Of a stretch of DNA of 64,000 bases, positions 39,365-49,135 are shown one piece after another. This DNA comes from Pseudenterobacter timonensis (lineage in GTDB: Bacteria; Pseudomonadota; Gammaproteobacteria; Enterobacterales; Enterobacteriaceae). The DNA lies in NCBI RefSeq assembly GCF_900021175.1, contig NZ_FCOP01000011.1, forward strand, positions 1,081,946 through 1,145,945. The letters are read 5' to 3'. The first letter of the stretch is position 1, and each line of letters begins with the position of its first letter. The notes below the pieces were generated by a model. It did not search any database, was not told where the DNA came from, and was given only the letters and a program-made list of their open reading frames with translations. The position numbers and the translations under genes were made by a program.

Positions 39365-40285
39365 ATGCTCAACTACGTCTTAAAACGCCTGCTGGGTCTC
39401 ATCCCGACGCTGCTCATCGTGGCGGTGCTGGTGTTTTTGTTTGTCCATATGTTGCCGGGCGACCCGGCAAGGCTGATAGCCGGGCCGGAGGCGGATGCCA
39501 CGGTGATCGAACTGGTGCGTAAACAGCTGGGTCTCGACCAGCCGCTCTACCTCCAGTTCTGGCACTACATCACCAGCGTCCTGCAGGGGGATTTCGGCAC
39601 CTCGATGGTGTCGCGCCGTCCGGTTTCGGAGGAGATTGCCAGCCGCTTTCTGCCCACGCTCTGGCTGACGCTCGCCAGTATGGCCTGGGCGATGCTGTTT
39701 GGTCTGGCGGCGGGTATTATCGCCGCCGTCTGGCGCAACCGCTGGCCCGATCGGCTGGGAATGGCGCTGGCGGTAACGGGGATCTCGTTCCCGGCCTTTG
39801 CGCTGGGGATGCTGCTGATGCAGATTTTCTCCGTGAAGCTGGGATGGCTGCCGACGGTGGGGGCGGATACGTGGCAGCACTACATCCTGCCCGCGCTTAC
39901 TCTTGGCGCGGCGGTGGCGTCGGTGATGGCCCGCTTCACCCGCGCCTCGTTCGTGGAGGTGCTGGGGGAAGATTATATGCGCACCGCGCGGGCCAAAGGG
40001 GTAAGCGAGCGGTGGGTGGTGCTTAAGCATGGCCTGCGTAACGCCATGATCCCGGTGGTGACAATGATGGGGCTCCAGTTCGGCTTTTTGCTGGGCGGCT
40101 CGATTGTGGTTGAGAAGGTCTTTAACTGGCCGGGGCTGGGCCGCCTGCTGGTGGATTCGGTGGAAATGCGCGACTACCCGGTTATCCAGGCGGAAGTGCT
40201 GCTCTTTTCGCTGGAGTTTATCCTTATCAACCTCGTGGTGGATGTGCTCTACGCCGCCATCAATCCGGCAATCAGGTACAAGTAA
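39365..40285 (+). CDS. gsiC: Glutathione importer permease GsiC
   Basis: A 306-residue membrane protein with six hydrophobic segments, of the DppB/OppB permease family. The N-terminus [19 protein letters not shown] is typical, followed by a periplasmic region with [11 protein letters not shown]. The EAA loop is [20 protein letters not shown] near residue 205. It pairs with GsiD to form the inner-membrane channel. It abuts gsiD with no bases between. Confidence 0.97.
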   Translation: MLNYVLKRLLGLIPTLLIVAVLVFLFVHMLPGDPARLIAGPEADATVIELVRKQLGLDQPLYLQFWHYITSVLQGDFGTSMVSRRPVSEEIASRFLPTLWLTLASMAWAMLFGLAAGIIAAVWRNRWPDRLGMALAVTGISFPAFALGMLLMQIFSVKLGWLPTVGADTWQHYILPALTLGAAVASVMARFTRASFVEVLGEDYMRTARAKGVSERWVVLKHGLRNAMIPVVTMMGLQFGFLLGGSIVVEKVFNWPGLGRLLVDSVEMRDYPVIQAEVLLFSLEFILINLVVDVLYAAINPAIRYK

Positions 40286-41197
40286 ATGCGACTGTTAAAC
40301 TGGCGTCGCCAGGCCATTTTAAACGCCATGCCGGGGCTGAAACCGGACCATGTCAGAACGCCGTGGGCGGAGTTCTGGCGTCGTTTCCGTCACCAGCCGG
40401 TGGCGATGACCGCGGGGCTGTTTGTGCTGCTGCTGATTATTGTGGCGGTGCTGGCGCCGTGGATCGCGCCGTTCGACGCGGAGAATTACTTTGACTATGA
40501 CCGGCTCAACGAGGGGCCGACCATGTTGCACTGGTTTGGCGTTGACTCTCTCGGGCGGGATATTTTCAGCCGCGTGCTGGTGGGGGCACAGATATCGCTC
40601 GCCGCCGGGGTCTTTGCCGTTTTGACCGGGGCCATTATCGGAACGGTGCTGGGGCTGCTGGCGGGCTATTACGAAGGGTGGTGGGATCGCATCATTATGC
40701 GCATCTGCGACGTCCTGTTCGCCTTTCCCGGCATCCTGCTGGCGATTGCGGTGGTGGCGATCATGGGTAGCGGCATGGCGAACGTTATCATCGCCGTGGC
40801 TATTTTTTCAATTCCTGCTTTTGCCCGACTGGTGCGCGGCAATACGCTGGTGCTGAAGCAGCAGACCTTTATCGAATCGGCGCGCAGCATTGGTGCCAGC
40901 GACGCGACGATCCTCTTCAACCATATCCTGCCGGGGACGGTCTCCTCGATTGTGGTCTACTTCACGATGCGGATCGGCGTGTCGATTATCTCTGCCGCCA
41001 GCCTGTCGTTTTTAGGCTTAGGCGCCCAGCCGCCAACTCCGGAGTGGGGTGCGATGCTGAATGAGGCGAGGGCGGATATGGTGATCGCCCCGCATGTGGC
41101 GATCTTCCCGAGCCTGGCGATTTTCTTCACCGTGCTGGCGTTTAACCTGTTAGGCGACGGGCTGCGTGACGCGCTGGATCCGAAGATTAAGGGGTAG
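40286..41197 (+). CDS. gsiD: Glutathione importer permease GsiD
   Basis: A 303-residue membrane protein of the DppC/OppC family. It has a cytoplasmic N-terminal tail of about 35 residues and six hydrophobic segments. The [16 protein letters not shown] motif lies near residue 80, and the EAA loop [21 protein letters not shown] near residue 195. It completes the gsiABCD transporter. In E. coli yliE and yliF follow it; here a repeat block and rimO come next. Confidence 0.97.
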   Translation: MRLLNWRRQAILNAMPGLKPDHVRTPWAEFWRRFRHQPVAMTAGLFVLLLIIVAVLAPWIAPFDAENYFDYDRLNEGPTMLHWFGVDSLGRDIFSRVLVGAQISLAAGVFAVLTGAIIGTVLGLLAGYYEGWWDRIIMRICDVLFAFPGILLAIAVVAIMGSGMANVIIAVAIFSIPAFARLVRGNTLVLKQQTFIESARSIGASDATILFNHILPGTVSSIVVYFTMRIGVSIISAASLSFLGLGAQPPTPEWGAMLNEARADMVIAPHVAIFPSLAIFFTVLAFNLLGDGLRDALDPKIKG

Positions 41198-41229
41198 GGA
41201 AGGCGTGCTCAGGGTGGGGAGTGTGCGCA

Positions 41230-41430
41230 GGACGTTCCCCTCACCCCGGCCCTCTCCCCAAAGGGGAGAGGGGGAAAACCATCCGTCTCCTGTGAGGAGA
41301 GGGGGGAAAACCATCATTGCTGAGCTTGATCGGTCCTCTCTCCCCTGTGGGGAGAGGGAAAACCATCAGTCTGAGCTTGATCGGTTCCCTCTCCCCTTTG
41401 GGGAGAGGGTTAGGGTGAGGGGCAGGGGCG
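41230..41430. repeat. Tandem palindromic repeats between gsiD and rimO
   Basis: The gap holds several copies of a hairpin of the form CCCTCTCCCC-loop-GGGGAGAGGG: at 41250-41272 (loop AAA), 41338-41356 (loop TGT, shorter arms) and 41387-41409 (loop TTT), plus a degenerate copy near 41286-41300. Between them GAAAACCATC and TGAGCTTGATCGGT recur, the latter at 41321 and 41372, giving a 51-base period. It is a dispersed intergenic repeat family common in enterobacteria, here locally duplicated. No gene is seen in the gap. Confidence 0.8.
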
Positions 41431-41437
41431 GTCGAAA

Positions 41438-42763
41438 CTACACCCGGCTCCCCCACAGGTCATACTCGTCCGCGTTCTCCACCTTCACGCGTACAATATC
41501 GCCCGGCTTGACGTTGGTCTCACCGTTCAGATACACCGCGCCGTCGATTTCAGGCGCGTCCGCCATGCTGCGGCCAATCGCCCCTTCTTCGTCCACTTCG
41601 TCGATAATGACCAGAATTTCGCGGCCAACTTTCTCCTGCAGTCGCTCAGCGGAGATCTGCTGCTGCAGCTGCATAAAGCGGTTCCAGCGCTCCTCTTTCA
41701 CCTCTTCCGGCACCTGGTCGGCCAGCTCGTTCGCCGTGGCGCCCTCCACCGGACTGTACTTGAAGCAGCCCACGCGATCGAGACGCGCTTCCTTAAGGAA
41801 GTCGAGCAGCATCTGGAAATCTTCTTCGGTTTCACCCGGGAAGCCGACGATAAAGGTAGAGCGCAGGGTCAGATCCGGGCAGATTTCACGCCACTGCTTG
41901 ATGCGCGCCAGCTGGCGATCGGCGGAACCAGGGCGCTTCATCAGCTTCAGAATGCGCGGGCTGGCGTGCTGCAGCGGAATATCGAGATAGGGCAGGATTT
42001 TGCCTTCCGCCATCAGCGGGATCACATCGTCAACGTGCGGGTAAGGGTAGACATAGTGCAGACGGGTCCAGATACCCAGCTTCGCGAGCTGTTCGCACAG
42101 GCCCACCATGCTGGTTTTCACCGGCTCGCCGTTGTGGAAGCCGGAGCGGTGCTTCACGTCCACGCCGTAAGCAGAGGTATCCTGGGAGATGACCAGCAGC
42201 TCTTTCACCCCGGCGTCCGCCAGGCGTTTCGCTTCGGCCAGCACCTCGCCAATCGGACGGCTCACCAGATCGCCGCGCATGGAGGGGATAATGCAGAAGG
42301 TGCAGCGGTGGTTACAGCCTTCAGAAATTTTCAGATAGGCGTAGTGGCGCGGCGTCAGTTTCACACCCTGTTCCGGCACCAGGCTCAGGAAGGGGTTGTG
42401 CTTCGGTTTCGGCACGTAGTGGTGAACATGCTGCAGCACCTGCTCGTAGCTGTGCGGCCCGGTGATCTCTAGTACCTTCGGATGCACTTCGCGGATCTGA
42501 TCCTCTTTCGCGCCCAGGCAGCCGGTAACAATCACTTTGCCGTTTTCATTAAGCGCTTCGCCGATCGCCTCCAGCGACTCCTGCACGGCGCTGTCGATAA
42601 AGCCGCAGGTGTTGACGATGACCATATCGGCATTGTCGTAGCTCGGCACCACGTCATAGCCTTCGGTGCGCAGTTCAGTCAGGATACGTTCAGAATCCAC
42701 CAGGTTCTTCGGGCAGCCCAGCGAGACGAAGCCGATTTTCGGCTGGTGCATAACATTGCTCAT
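41438..42763 (-). CDS. rimO: Ribosomal protein S12 methylthiotransferase RimO
   Basis: A 441-residue radical-SAM enzyme, the same length as E. coli RimO. The N-terminal MTTase domain has its three cluster cysteines in SLGCPKN, NTCGFID and TGCLGAKE. The radical-SAM motif is [16 protein letters not shown] near residue 150. A C-terminal TRAM domain (from about 375) binds the substrate. It adds a methylthio group to Asp88 of ribosomal protein S12. The gene stands alone. Confidence 0.98.
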   Translation of the reverse strand: MSNVMHQPKIGFVSLGCPKNLVDSERILTELRTEGYDVVPSYDNADMVIVNTCGFIDSAVQESLEAIGEALNENGKVIVTGCLGAKEDQIREVHPKVLEITGPHSYEQVLQHVHHYVPKPKHNPFLSLVPEQGVKLTPRHYAYLKISEGCNHRCTFCIIPSMRGDLVSRPIGEVLAEAKRLADAGVKELLVISQDTSAYGVDVKHRSGFHNGEPVKTSMVGLCEQLAKLGIWTRLHYVYPYPHVDDVIPLMAEGKILPYLDIPLQHASPRILKLMKRPGSADRQLARIKQWREICPDLTLRSTFIVGFPGETEEDFQMLLDFLKEARLDRVGCFKYSPVEGATANELADQVPEEVKEERWNRFMQLQQQISAERLQEKVGREILVIIDEVDEEGAIGRSMADAPEIDGAVYLNGETNVKPGDIVRVKVENADEYDLWGSRV

Positions 42764-42978
42764 AGATTAAAAAGTGTTCAGTTATGGAGTTATCAGGGCA
42801 GGGATTGTACAGAGTTCCGGCGGCGATTTACAGACTCGCTTTGCGTCGGCAGACGTTCGGCATGTTGTTGCATTGTAAAGAATGTTAAGAATTTAATCTT
42901 TATTGATCTTAACCAGTAAATTGTACAAAAAATAGACGTATGCTAATGATGCCGATAGCTGACAAGGGGGGAAATAGC

Positions 42979-43362
42979 ATGACCGTTGACAGACTAAAGC
43001 TCGCTCTGCTGGAAAAACTGTTGAACGCCCGGCTGGATCTCGCGGCGTATCTGCAGCTCAGAAAAGCGAAGGGGTATATGTCAGTCAGCGAAAGCGACCA
43101 TCTGCGTGATAATTTACTGGAACTTTGCAACTCGATGCGAGAAGAGGCGCCGCTCCTGAAAACGTGCTTTGACGCACAGGAGCAGCAGATTCTGCGGCGT
43201 GCAGCGCAAGCCCTCTCCACGGCTGGCGTCTGCCTGATGACCGGGCACCATGATTGCCCCACATTTGTTGTTGTAAACGCCCGGACGCTTGAAAACTGCC
43301 TGACCACGCTGTCTCTGTGCCTGATGTGCCTGCAGGAACATACTCCACTCGGACAGCCCTGA
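42979..43362 (+). CDS. bssR: Biofilm regulator BssR (YliH)
   Basis: A 127-residue protein, the same length as E. coli BssR. The best-conserved stretches are DLAAYLQLRKAKGYMSVSES (near residues 19-38) and VCLMTGHHDCPT (near 84-95), the rest having diverged. BssR influences biofilm formation and indole or AI-2 signalling in E. coli, by an unknown mechanism. I chose the ATG at 42979, after GGGGGGAAATAGC, which restores the family length; in-frame ATGs upstream would add 13 residues. The 42764-42978 gap contains its promoter region. Confidence 0.92.
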   Translation: MTVDRLKLALLEKLLNARLDLAAYLQLRKAKGYMSVSESDHLRDNLLELCNSMREEAPLLKTCFDAQEQQILRRAAQALSTAGVCLMTGHHDCPTFVVVNARTLENCLTTLSLCLMCLQEHTPLGQP

Positions 43363-43469
43363 TCCTCGGGGGGAGGCGACTCCCCCTTCTGATTAAGATT
43401 ATGTAAAAGTGATAACGCGCCCGTGCGGGGTGGCTACCTTTAAGCCATATCCCAAAAAAGGAGTGCGTT

Positions 43470-44585
43470 ATGCGTCGATCCTCCCTGATTGTCATTCCTC
43501 TGCTGCTGGGCTCTGCGGCGGCGCTGGCCGCCCCCGCTCCCGTTAAAGTCGAGGTGCTGCAAAACCGTCTCGATCACCCCTGGTCGCTCGCCTTTCTGCC
43601 CGATAACCAGGGCATGCTGATTACTCTTAAGGGCGGCCAGCTGAAGCGCTGGCAGCAGGGGAAAGGGTTATCCGATCCCATCGTCGGCGTGCCCGATGTC
43701 TGGGATTCCGGGCAGGGCGGGCTCTTTGACGTGGTGCTGGCGCCCGATTTTGCCACCTCACGCCGGGTCTGGCTGAGCTACGCCGAAGCGGGCAGCGACG
43801 GCAAGGCGGGCACCGCGGTGGGATATGGACGCCTGAGCGATGACATGACGCGCATAGAAGGATTTAAGGTGGTTTTCCGCCAGATGCCGAAGCTCTCCAC
43901 CGGCAACCATTTCGGCGGACGGCTGGTGTTTGACGGCAAAGGCCATCTCTTTATTGGCCTTGGCGAGAACAACCAGCGGCCCACGGCGCAGGATCTCGAT
44001 AAGCTGCAGGGTAAAGTGGTGCGCCTTACTGACCAGGGCGAGGTGCCGAAGGATAACCCGTTTGTCGGCAGGGCTGGCGCCCGTCCGGAGATCTGGTCTT
44101 ACGGTATTCGCAATCCGCAGGGAATGGCGATGAACCCCTGGAGCGATACGCTCTGGCTGAACGAACATGGCCCGCGCGGCGGCGATGAGATCAACATTCC
44201 TGAAAAAGGGAAAAACTACGGCTGGCCGCTGGCGACACACGGTATTAACTACAGCGGTCTGAAGATACCGGAATCGCAAGGCGAGCAGGCGCCCGGCACC
44301 GAGCCGCCGCTCTTCGTCTGGAAAAAATCACCCGCGGTGAGCGGCATGGCCTTCTATAACAGCGATCGGTTTCCGCAGTGGAAAAACCATCTTTTTATCG
44401 GCGCGCTGAAGGAGCAGGACGTTATCGTGCTGACCGTCAACGGTAATAAGGTAACGGAGGAGGGGCGTATTCTGGGGGATAAAGCGCAGCGCATTCGCGA
44501 CGTGCGGGTGGGGCCGGATGGATATCTCTATGTCCTGACCGACGAAACGGACGGGCAACTCTGGAAAGTCAGCCCGTCCGGTTAA
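43470..44585 (+). CDS. yliI: PQQ-dependent soluble aldose sugar dehydrogenase YliI
   Basis: A 371-residue periplasmic enzyme (371 in E. coli, also called Asd). A signal peptide of about 20 residues ends AALAAP. The six-bladed beta-propeller of the soluble glucose dehydrogenase family follows, with LDHPWSLAFLPD, the NHFGGRLVFDGKGHLFIGLGE block holding the catalytic His, and WSYGIRNPQGMA. It oxidises aldoses in the periplasm when PQQ is supplied from outside; no PQQ synthesis genes are seen here. It ends one base before convergent gstB. Confidence 0.95.
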   Translation: MRRSSLIVIPLLLGSAAALAAPAPVKVEVLQNRLDHPWSLAFLPDNQGMLITLKGGQLKRWQQGKGLSDPIVGVPDVWDSGQGGLFDVVLAPDFATSRRVWLSYAEAGSDGKAGTAVGYGRLSDDMTRIEGFKVVFRQMPKLSTGNHFGGRLVFDGKGHLFIGLGENNQRPTAQDLDKLQGKVVRLTDQGEVPKDNPFVGRAGARPEIWSYGIRNPQGMAMNPWSDTLWLNEHGPRGGDEINIPEKGKNYGWPLATHGINYSGLKIPESQGEQAPGTEPPLFVWKKSPAVSGMAFYNSDRFPQWKNHLFIGALKEQDVIVLTVNGNKVTEEGRILGDKAQRIRDVRVGPDGYLYVLTDETDGQLWKVSPSG

Positions 44586-44586
44586 A

Positions 44587-45213
44587 TCAGCTGACCGGGA
44601 TCATCACCACATTACGATATGCCGGGCGCTCTGCAAGCTGGGCCAGCCAGCGCGTCAGGTTTGGCCGGGGCGTCCAGGTGAGGTTAATGTTGGTCAGGTT
44701 CCAGACGAACGGCGCAACGGCGATATCCCCGAGGCCAAACGCGCTGCCGGAGAGCCACGGCTTTTTCGCCAGCGCCTCATCCAGAATGGCGAACAGCCCC
44801 TCGCAGTTCTGCTGAGCCGCCTGGATCGCCGGATAATCCCGCTCCGCTTCCGGCGTTCTTACCAGCCCCATCAGCATCACCCGGTGCACCGGAGAGAGCG
44901 TCTGGTTGGCCCAGTCCATCCATTTCTCCCCTTCGGCCCGCAGCGCCGGAGACTCAATCCACAGGCGGCCCTGACCATACTGGGCGGCCAGATAGCGCAC
45001 AATGGTGTTGGACTCCCAGAGCGTAACGTTGGCTTCATCGTCGCGCAGCAGCGGGACCAGCCCGTTGGGGTTCAGCGCCAGGTACTCCGGGTCATGGTTC
45101 ACGCCGAACTGCATACCCGCCATAATCTGGTTAAAGGGTAAATCCAGCTCTTCCAGCGTCCAGAGCACTTTTTTAACGTTCGTCGAATTGTTCCTGCCCC
45201 ACAGCGTAATCAT
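44587..45213 (-). CDS. gstB: Glutathione S-transferase GstB (YliJ)
   Basis: A 208-residue protein, the same length as E. coli GstB. The thioredoxin-like N-terminal domain starts [18 protein letters not shown], with the active-site Ser/Asn region, the cis-Pro in NPNGLVPLL and the glutathione-binding [11 protein letters not shown]. The all-helical C-terminal domain has [15 protein letters not shown]. It conjugates or dehalogenates small electrophiles such as bromoacetate. It is a single gene divergent from dacC. Confidence 0.96.
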   Translation of the reverse strand: MITLWGRNNSTNVKKVLWTLEELDLPFNQIMAGMQFGVNHDPEYLALNPNGLVPLLRDDEANVTLWESNTIVRYLAAQYGQGRLWIESPALRAEGEKWMDWANQTLSPVHRVMLMGLVRTPEAERDYPAIQAAQQNCEGLFAILDEALAKKPWLSGSAFGLGDIAVAPFVWNLTNINLTWTPRPNLTRWLAQLAERPAYRNVVMIPVS

Positions 45214-45453
45214 GCCGACTCCTGAATGTGATGAACCTGCCTGAATAAAACCTTATGTTGAGATAAAGCTAACATTTACGCAACAGAGAAGAAAAATATC
45301 GCCGCGGTCAAAGCGTCGCGAAATGTTATTGCATAAACTTTAAAAACTTTACCTGGTTTCGGTTTCATTGAAAGCGGTTGTGCGCTATTACTCATCGCTT
45401 CTTGCGACACGGTGATGTGACGTATTTTTTGAATGGACACTCGGGTGGCATTT

Positions 45454-46656
45454 ATGACGCAACATTCTTTTTCACTGCGCGGCCTCGCGGCAGGCTCGCT
45501 GCTTTTTCTTTTTGCTCCAACGCTTTACGCTGCCGAACCGGCTGCACCCCAGGCGCCGCCGGTCGACGCCCGCGCCTGGATCCTGATGGATTACGCCAGC
45601 GGCAAGGTGCTCGCCGAGGGAAACGCTGACGAAAAGCTTGATCCTGCAAGCCTCACCAAACTGATGACCAGCTACGTGGTGGGCCAGGCGCTGAAGGCGG
45701 GTAAAATCAAGCTTAATGATATGGTCACCATCGGCAAAGACGCCTGGGCGACCGGTAATCCGGCGCTGCGCGGCTCGTCGGTTATGTTCCTTAAGCCTGG
45801 CGATCAGGTTTCCGTCGCGGATCTCAATAAAGGGGTGATTATCCAGTCGGGCAACGACGCCTGTATCGCGCTTGCGGACTACGTGGCGGGCAGCCAGGAC
45901 TCCTTCATCGGTCTGATGAACGGCTACGCGCAGCGGCTCGGCCTGACCAACACCACCTTCAAAACCGTCCACGGGCTGGATGCGCCGGGACAGTTCAGCA
46001 CCGCGCGGGATATGGCCCTGCTCGGCAAGGCGCTGATTCATGACGTGCCGGAAGAGTATGCCATTCATAAAGAGAAAGAGTTCACCTTCAACAAGATCCG
46101 CCAGCCGAACCGCAACCGGCTGCTCTGGAGCAGCAATCTCAACGTCGACGGCATGAAAACCGGCACCACGGCGGGAGCGGGCTATAACCTGGTCGCCTCG
46201 GCAACCCAGGGGGATATGCGCCTGATTTCCGTCGTGCTGGGCACCAAAACGGACCGTATTCGCTTCAATGAGTCAGAAAAACTGCTGACCTGGGGTTTCC
46301 GCTTCTTTGAAACCGTCACCCCGATCAAGCCGAATGCGACCTTTATTACGCAGCGCGTCTGGTTTGGCGACAAGAGCGAGGTTAACCTCGGGGCGGGCGA
46401 AGCGGGCTCGGTGACGATTCCGCGCGGCCAGCTTAAAAACCTGAAGGCCAGCTATACGCTGACCGAACCGCAGCTCACCGCCCCGCTGAAAAAGGGCCAG
46501 GTAGTGGGAACCATCGATTTTCAGCTTAACGGCAAGTCCATCGAGCAGCGTCCGCTGATTGTGATGGAGCCGGTGGAAGAGGGCGGTTTCTTCTCCCGGA
46601 TGTGGGATTTTGTGATGATGAAAATCCACCAGTGGTTTGGCAGCTGGTTCTCATAA
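45454..46656 (+). CDS. dacC: D-alanyl-D-alanine carboxypeptidase PBP6
   Basis: A 400-residue penicillin-binding protein, the same length as E. coli DacC. The signal peptide ends near TLYAAEP. Active-site motifs are SxxK in ASLTK (near residue 66), SGN in QSGNDAC and KTG in DGMKTGTT. A beta-rich C-terminal domain ends in an amphipathic membrane anchor ([16 protein letters not shown]). It trims the terminal D-Ala from peptidoglycan pentapeptides on the periplasmic side. I chose the ATG at 45454 by family length; an upstream in-frame ATG would add seven residues. Confidence 0.97.
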   Translation: MTQHSFSLRGLAAGSLLFLFAPTLYAAEPAAPQAPPVDARAWILMDYASGKVLAEGNADEKLDPASLTKLMTSYVVGQALKAGKIKLNDMVTIGKDAWATGNPALRGSSVMFLKPGDQVSVADLNKGVIIQSGNDACIALADYVAGSQDSFIGLMNGYAQRLGLTNTTFKTVHGLDAPGQFSTARDMALLGKALIHDVPEEYAIHKEKEFTFNKIRQPNRNRLLWSSNLNVDGMKTGTTAGAGYNLVASATQGDMRLISVVLGTKTDRIRFNESEKLLTWGFRFFETVTPIKPNATFITQRVWFGDKSEVNLGAGEAGSVTIPRGQLKNLKASYTLTEPQLTAPLKKGQVVGTIDFQLNGKSIEQRPLIVMEPVEEGGFFSRMWDFVMMKIHQWFGSWFS

Positions 46657-46673
46657 GCCCTGACAGCGGCTTG

Positions 46674-46786
46674 CCGGGTGGCGCTTGCGCTTACCCGGCC
46701 TACGGGCCGCACAACTTTTGTAGGTCGGGTAAAACGTAAAGGCTGCACAATTTTGTCGGTCGGGTAAAGCGCAGCCGCCACCCGGC
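46674..46786. repeat. REP cluster between dacC and deoR
   Basis: Three REP-type segments lie in tandem: GCCGGGTGGCGCTTGCGC with its complementary arm from 46674, a GTAGGTCGGGTAAAACG piece near 46720, and GTCGGTCGGGTAAAGCG with GCCGCCACCCGGC ending near 46786. They fill the gap between the convergent genes. Confidence 0.85.
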
Positions 46787-46799
46787 GTCGTTCTAGCGA

Positions 46800-47555
46800 T
46801 TAATAGATCAGCTTAATCTGCTGCGCTTTCGCGAAAGCGACCAGCTCGTCATCCGGGCAGCAGTCGCTCACCAGCGCGTCAAAGCAGGCCAGATCCCCCA
46901 TTCTCGCCGGGCGCACCTTGCCAAACTTGCTGTGATCCACCACCAGCACATGATACTGCGCAGCGGTCATCGCCCAGCGCTTCACCGGCAACTCTTCCAG
47001 ATTAAAGCAGGTCGCCCCCTGGCGCACGCTCACTCCCGCCGCCGAATAAAAGGCGATATCGGGGCAGAGATTGCTGAGGATATCTTCCAGATTCAGCGGC
47101 TTAAAAATGGCGTTGCTGGCGTGAAACTCGCCGCCGCAGAGAATGGCCCGGCAGAGCGGCTTTTCCTGGAGCGCCAGAAAGGTGTTGAGGGAATAGCAGA
47201 CGCCGGTAAAAGGCAGGTCGCGATCGATAGCGTCGATAATCCACGGCGTGGTGGTGCCGCAGTCGAAAAAGATTGTCTGGTGGGGCTGTACCAGCGAGGC
47301 AGCCAGCCTGGCGGCCTTACGTTTCTCTTCCACCAGCCGGGTTTTCTGATCGCTCAGCAGGTAGTGGGCGCTGCGCGGCTCGAGAACGATATAACCGCCG
47401 AGCAGCACCACCGGGGCGCTTTCACCGTTCAGATCGCGACGAATGGTCATCTCCGATACGCCAAGCAGGGTGGCAGCCTCTTTGAGATGCAGCTTATCGG
47501 TGCGCTTCAGCGCCTGAATGAGCTGAGCAATGCGGTCGTCGCGTCGTGTTTCCAT
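46800..47555 (-). CDS. deoR: Deoxyribose operon repressor DeoR
   Basis: A 251-residue regulator (252 in E. coli). The helix-turn-helix lies at about 22-41 (LKEAATLLGVSEMTIRRDL). The sensor domain has FFDCGTTTPWI, CYSLNTFLAL and DHSKFGKVRPARMGDL, typical of the DeoR family's phosphosugar-binding fold. In E. coli it represses deoCABD and nupG and responds to deoxyribose 5-phosphate. The gene is alone and convergent with dacC. Confidence 0.97.
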   Translation of the reverse strand: METRRDDRIAQLIQALKRTDKLHLKEAATLLGVSEMTIRRDLNGESAPVVLLGGYIVLEPRSAHYLLSDQKTRLVEEKRKAARLAASLVQPHQTIFFDCGTTTPWIIDAIDRDLPFTGVCYSLNTFLALQEKPLCRAILCGGEFHASNAIFKPLNLEDILSNLCPDIAFYSAAGVSVRQGATCFNLEELPVKRWAMTAAQYHVLVVDHSKFGKVRPARMGDLACFDALVSDCCPDDELVAFAKAQQIKLIY

Positions 47556-47622
47556 AGTGCCTCGGGTTAAAAAAGTGAACCCCCGCAGGGCGGGGATTCA
47601 AGTGTAACCTGACGAAGCGGGA

Positions 47623-48231
47623 TTAGTCACGTATCCAGCCTTTACGGATAGGGAAGGCCAGGCAGACGCGGTAGGCCTGCCGCAGGCCGCGATAGAGCGG
47701 CTGACCAAACCAGTTCCAGAGGATCTGCGCGCTCAGGCAGCCGAGCAGCCCCACCAGCAGCCCGCCCAGCATATCCAGCGGCCAGTGTACGCCGAGATAG
47801 ACGCGGGACCAGGCGATAGCGACGGCAACCGCCATCAGCACCGCGCCTGACCAGAGGCGATGCCAGAACAAAAACGCCAGCGCAAAGGTAAAGATCACCG
47901 TGCCGTGGTCGCTCGGGAAGGAGTCGTCCGCCGCATGGTGCAGGAAGTTGGAGCCGATATGGTCGACAAAGGGCCTGTCGTGCGGGAAAAGATGCCCCAG
48001 CGTCCAGGAGGCGGTCATGCTCACCGCCAGCGCCATCGCCACCTTAATCACCAGCTGGCGCTGGGCGCTCACCTGTCCGCGCGGCCCCCACAGCCAGAGG
48101 ATCACCACCAGCGCCGGCACGATATTAATCAAATCTTTGGCGATAATGGTCGCCAGCGTCAGCATCCACGACGGGGAATCGGCGTTGGCGTTAATCAGAT
48201 AAAACAGTCCGTAGTTAAGATTTTCTAACAT
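47623..48231 (-). CDS. ybjG: Undecaprenyl-diphosphate phosphatase YbjG
   Basis: A 202-residue membrane phosphatase of the PAP2 family (198 in E. coli) that recycles undecaprenyl diphosphate for cell-wall synthesis. The three phosphatase motifs are visible: FPHDRPFV, PSDHGTVIF and SRVYLGVHWPLDM. About five hydrophobic segments are present. The start MLENLN (48231) agrees with E. coli; an ATG seven codons earlier is less likely. It lies seven bases after a second PAP2 gene and shares its PmrA/BasR-type promoter. Confidence 0.93.
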   Translation of the reverse strand: MLENLNYGLFYLINANADSPSWMLTLATIIAKDLINIVPALVVILWLWGPRGQVSAQRQLVIKVAMALAVSMTASWTLGHLFPHDRPFVDHIGSNFLHHAADDSFPSDHGTVIFTFALAFLFWHRLWSGAVLMAVAVAIAWSRVYLGVHWPLDMLGGLLVGLLGCLSAQILWNWFGQPLYRGLRQAYRVCLAFPIRKGWIRD

Positions 48232-48238
48232 ACCCTCG

Positions 48239-48967
48239 TCACTCTTTTGCAAACCAGGCGGAGATCAGGCCATAGGCCGCCACCTGGGAAAACCATACCC
48301 ACCAACCCGCCCACAGGTTGTGAGAGAAAAAATGTGCCCCGCGCATCACCTGGCCGTAGCCCATCGCAAGACCCAACACCACGCCCAGCGCGACAAAACT
48401 CCAGGCAAGCCGCGGGCGATCCCGCCAGAAGGCGAAAAAGAGCCCCATCACCATAAAGCCACTGGAGGCGTGTCCCCCGGGAAAGCAGCGCCCCGGGCCG
48501 CTCTGTGCGGGCGCGGCGCTAAACAGGGGATACCCGACCGCGTGACCGCCATACTCCACCAGATCCCAGGGGCAGCTGTGGTGGCTGATGCTTTTCAACA
48601 CGCCGACAACCAGCGCCCCCAGCCCCATCAGCAGCGCGCCGGTGACCAGACGCGGCTGGCGGCGCACAAGCCCGCAGAGCAGCGTCATCACCGCCAGAGC
48701 GATGGTGATATATTTCGCCAGCCGATGGTTGAGCAGATCGAGCAGCGCGTTATGTTGCAGGGGAAAGCGCTGCGTCGCGGCGTCGTACCAGTAGCCGGTG
48801 ATGATCCTGTCGAGCGTTTCATCCCGGGAAAGCCAGGTAAACAGCAGCGCCAGCGCCACCAGTATGAAAAGTTGATAACCATAAAAGCGCGTCGGCAGAG
48901 GGTAAAGCGTTTTTACCTGAATTGACGGCAACCTGGAGGAATCTGAGGCAGCGGGGATCTGGGTCAT
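48239..48967 (-). CDS. PAP2-family membrane phosphatase, accessory
   Basis: A 242-residue protein with about six hydrophobic segments. The phosphatase motifs are present in variant form: KSISHHSCPWDLVEYGG, GRCFPGGHASSGFM and RGAHFFSHNLWAGWWVW. The spacing resembles lipid phosphatases acting on lipid A or polyprenyl phosphates on the periplasmic side. It is not between ybjG and mdfA in E. coli K-12. The start was set at MTQIPAAS; its ribosome-binding site is weak and a longer frame extends upstream. It is the first gene of the operon with ybjG, behind a good PmrA-type box. The substrate is unknown. Confidence 0.82.
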   Translation of the reverse strand: MTQIPAASDSSRLPSIQVKTLYPLPTRFYGYQLFILVALALLFTWLSRDETLDRIITGYWYDAATQRFPLQHNALLDLLNHRLAKYITIALAVMTLLCGLVRRQPRLVTGALLMGLGALVVGVLKSISHHSCPWDLVEYGGHAVGYPLFSAAPAQSGPGRCFPGGHASSGFMVMGLFFAFWRDRPRLAWSFVALGVVLGLAMGYGQVMRGAHFFSHNLWAGWWVWFSQVAAYGLISAWFAKE

Positions 48968-48997
48968 AATCAACACAAATAATATGAAATAAGCGCT

Positions 48998-49030
48998 ATC
49001 ATAAAAGCCGCAACTTAAGGAAACCTTAAA
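48998..49030 (-). promoter_or_regulatory. PmrA/BasR box and -10 of the PAP2-ybjG operon
   Basis: The minus strand reads TTTAAGGTTTCCTTAAG (49014-49030), two YTTAAK half-sites separated by five bases, exactly the PmrA pattern. Ten bases later comes TATGAT (48998-49003), a fair -10 box, so the box covers the -35 position as in known PmrA promoters. A further GTTAAG lies at 49038-49043. In E. coli and Salmonella ybjG is known to be under PmrA (BasR) control. Confidence 0.8.
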
Positions 49031-49135
49031 CGACAACGTTAAGTGCTTTATTTCTCTTTCCGGCGACAAATTTGCTATCTCAGGTCGCGTCATTTCATTA
49101 CACTCATCGCGATTTTTTTACCATTAAGAGACCCC

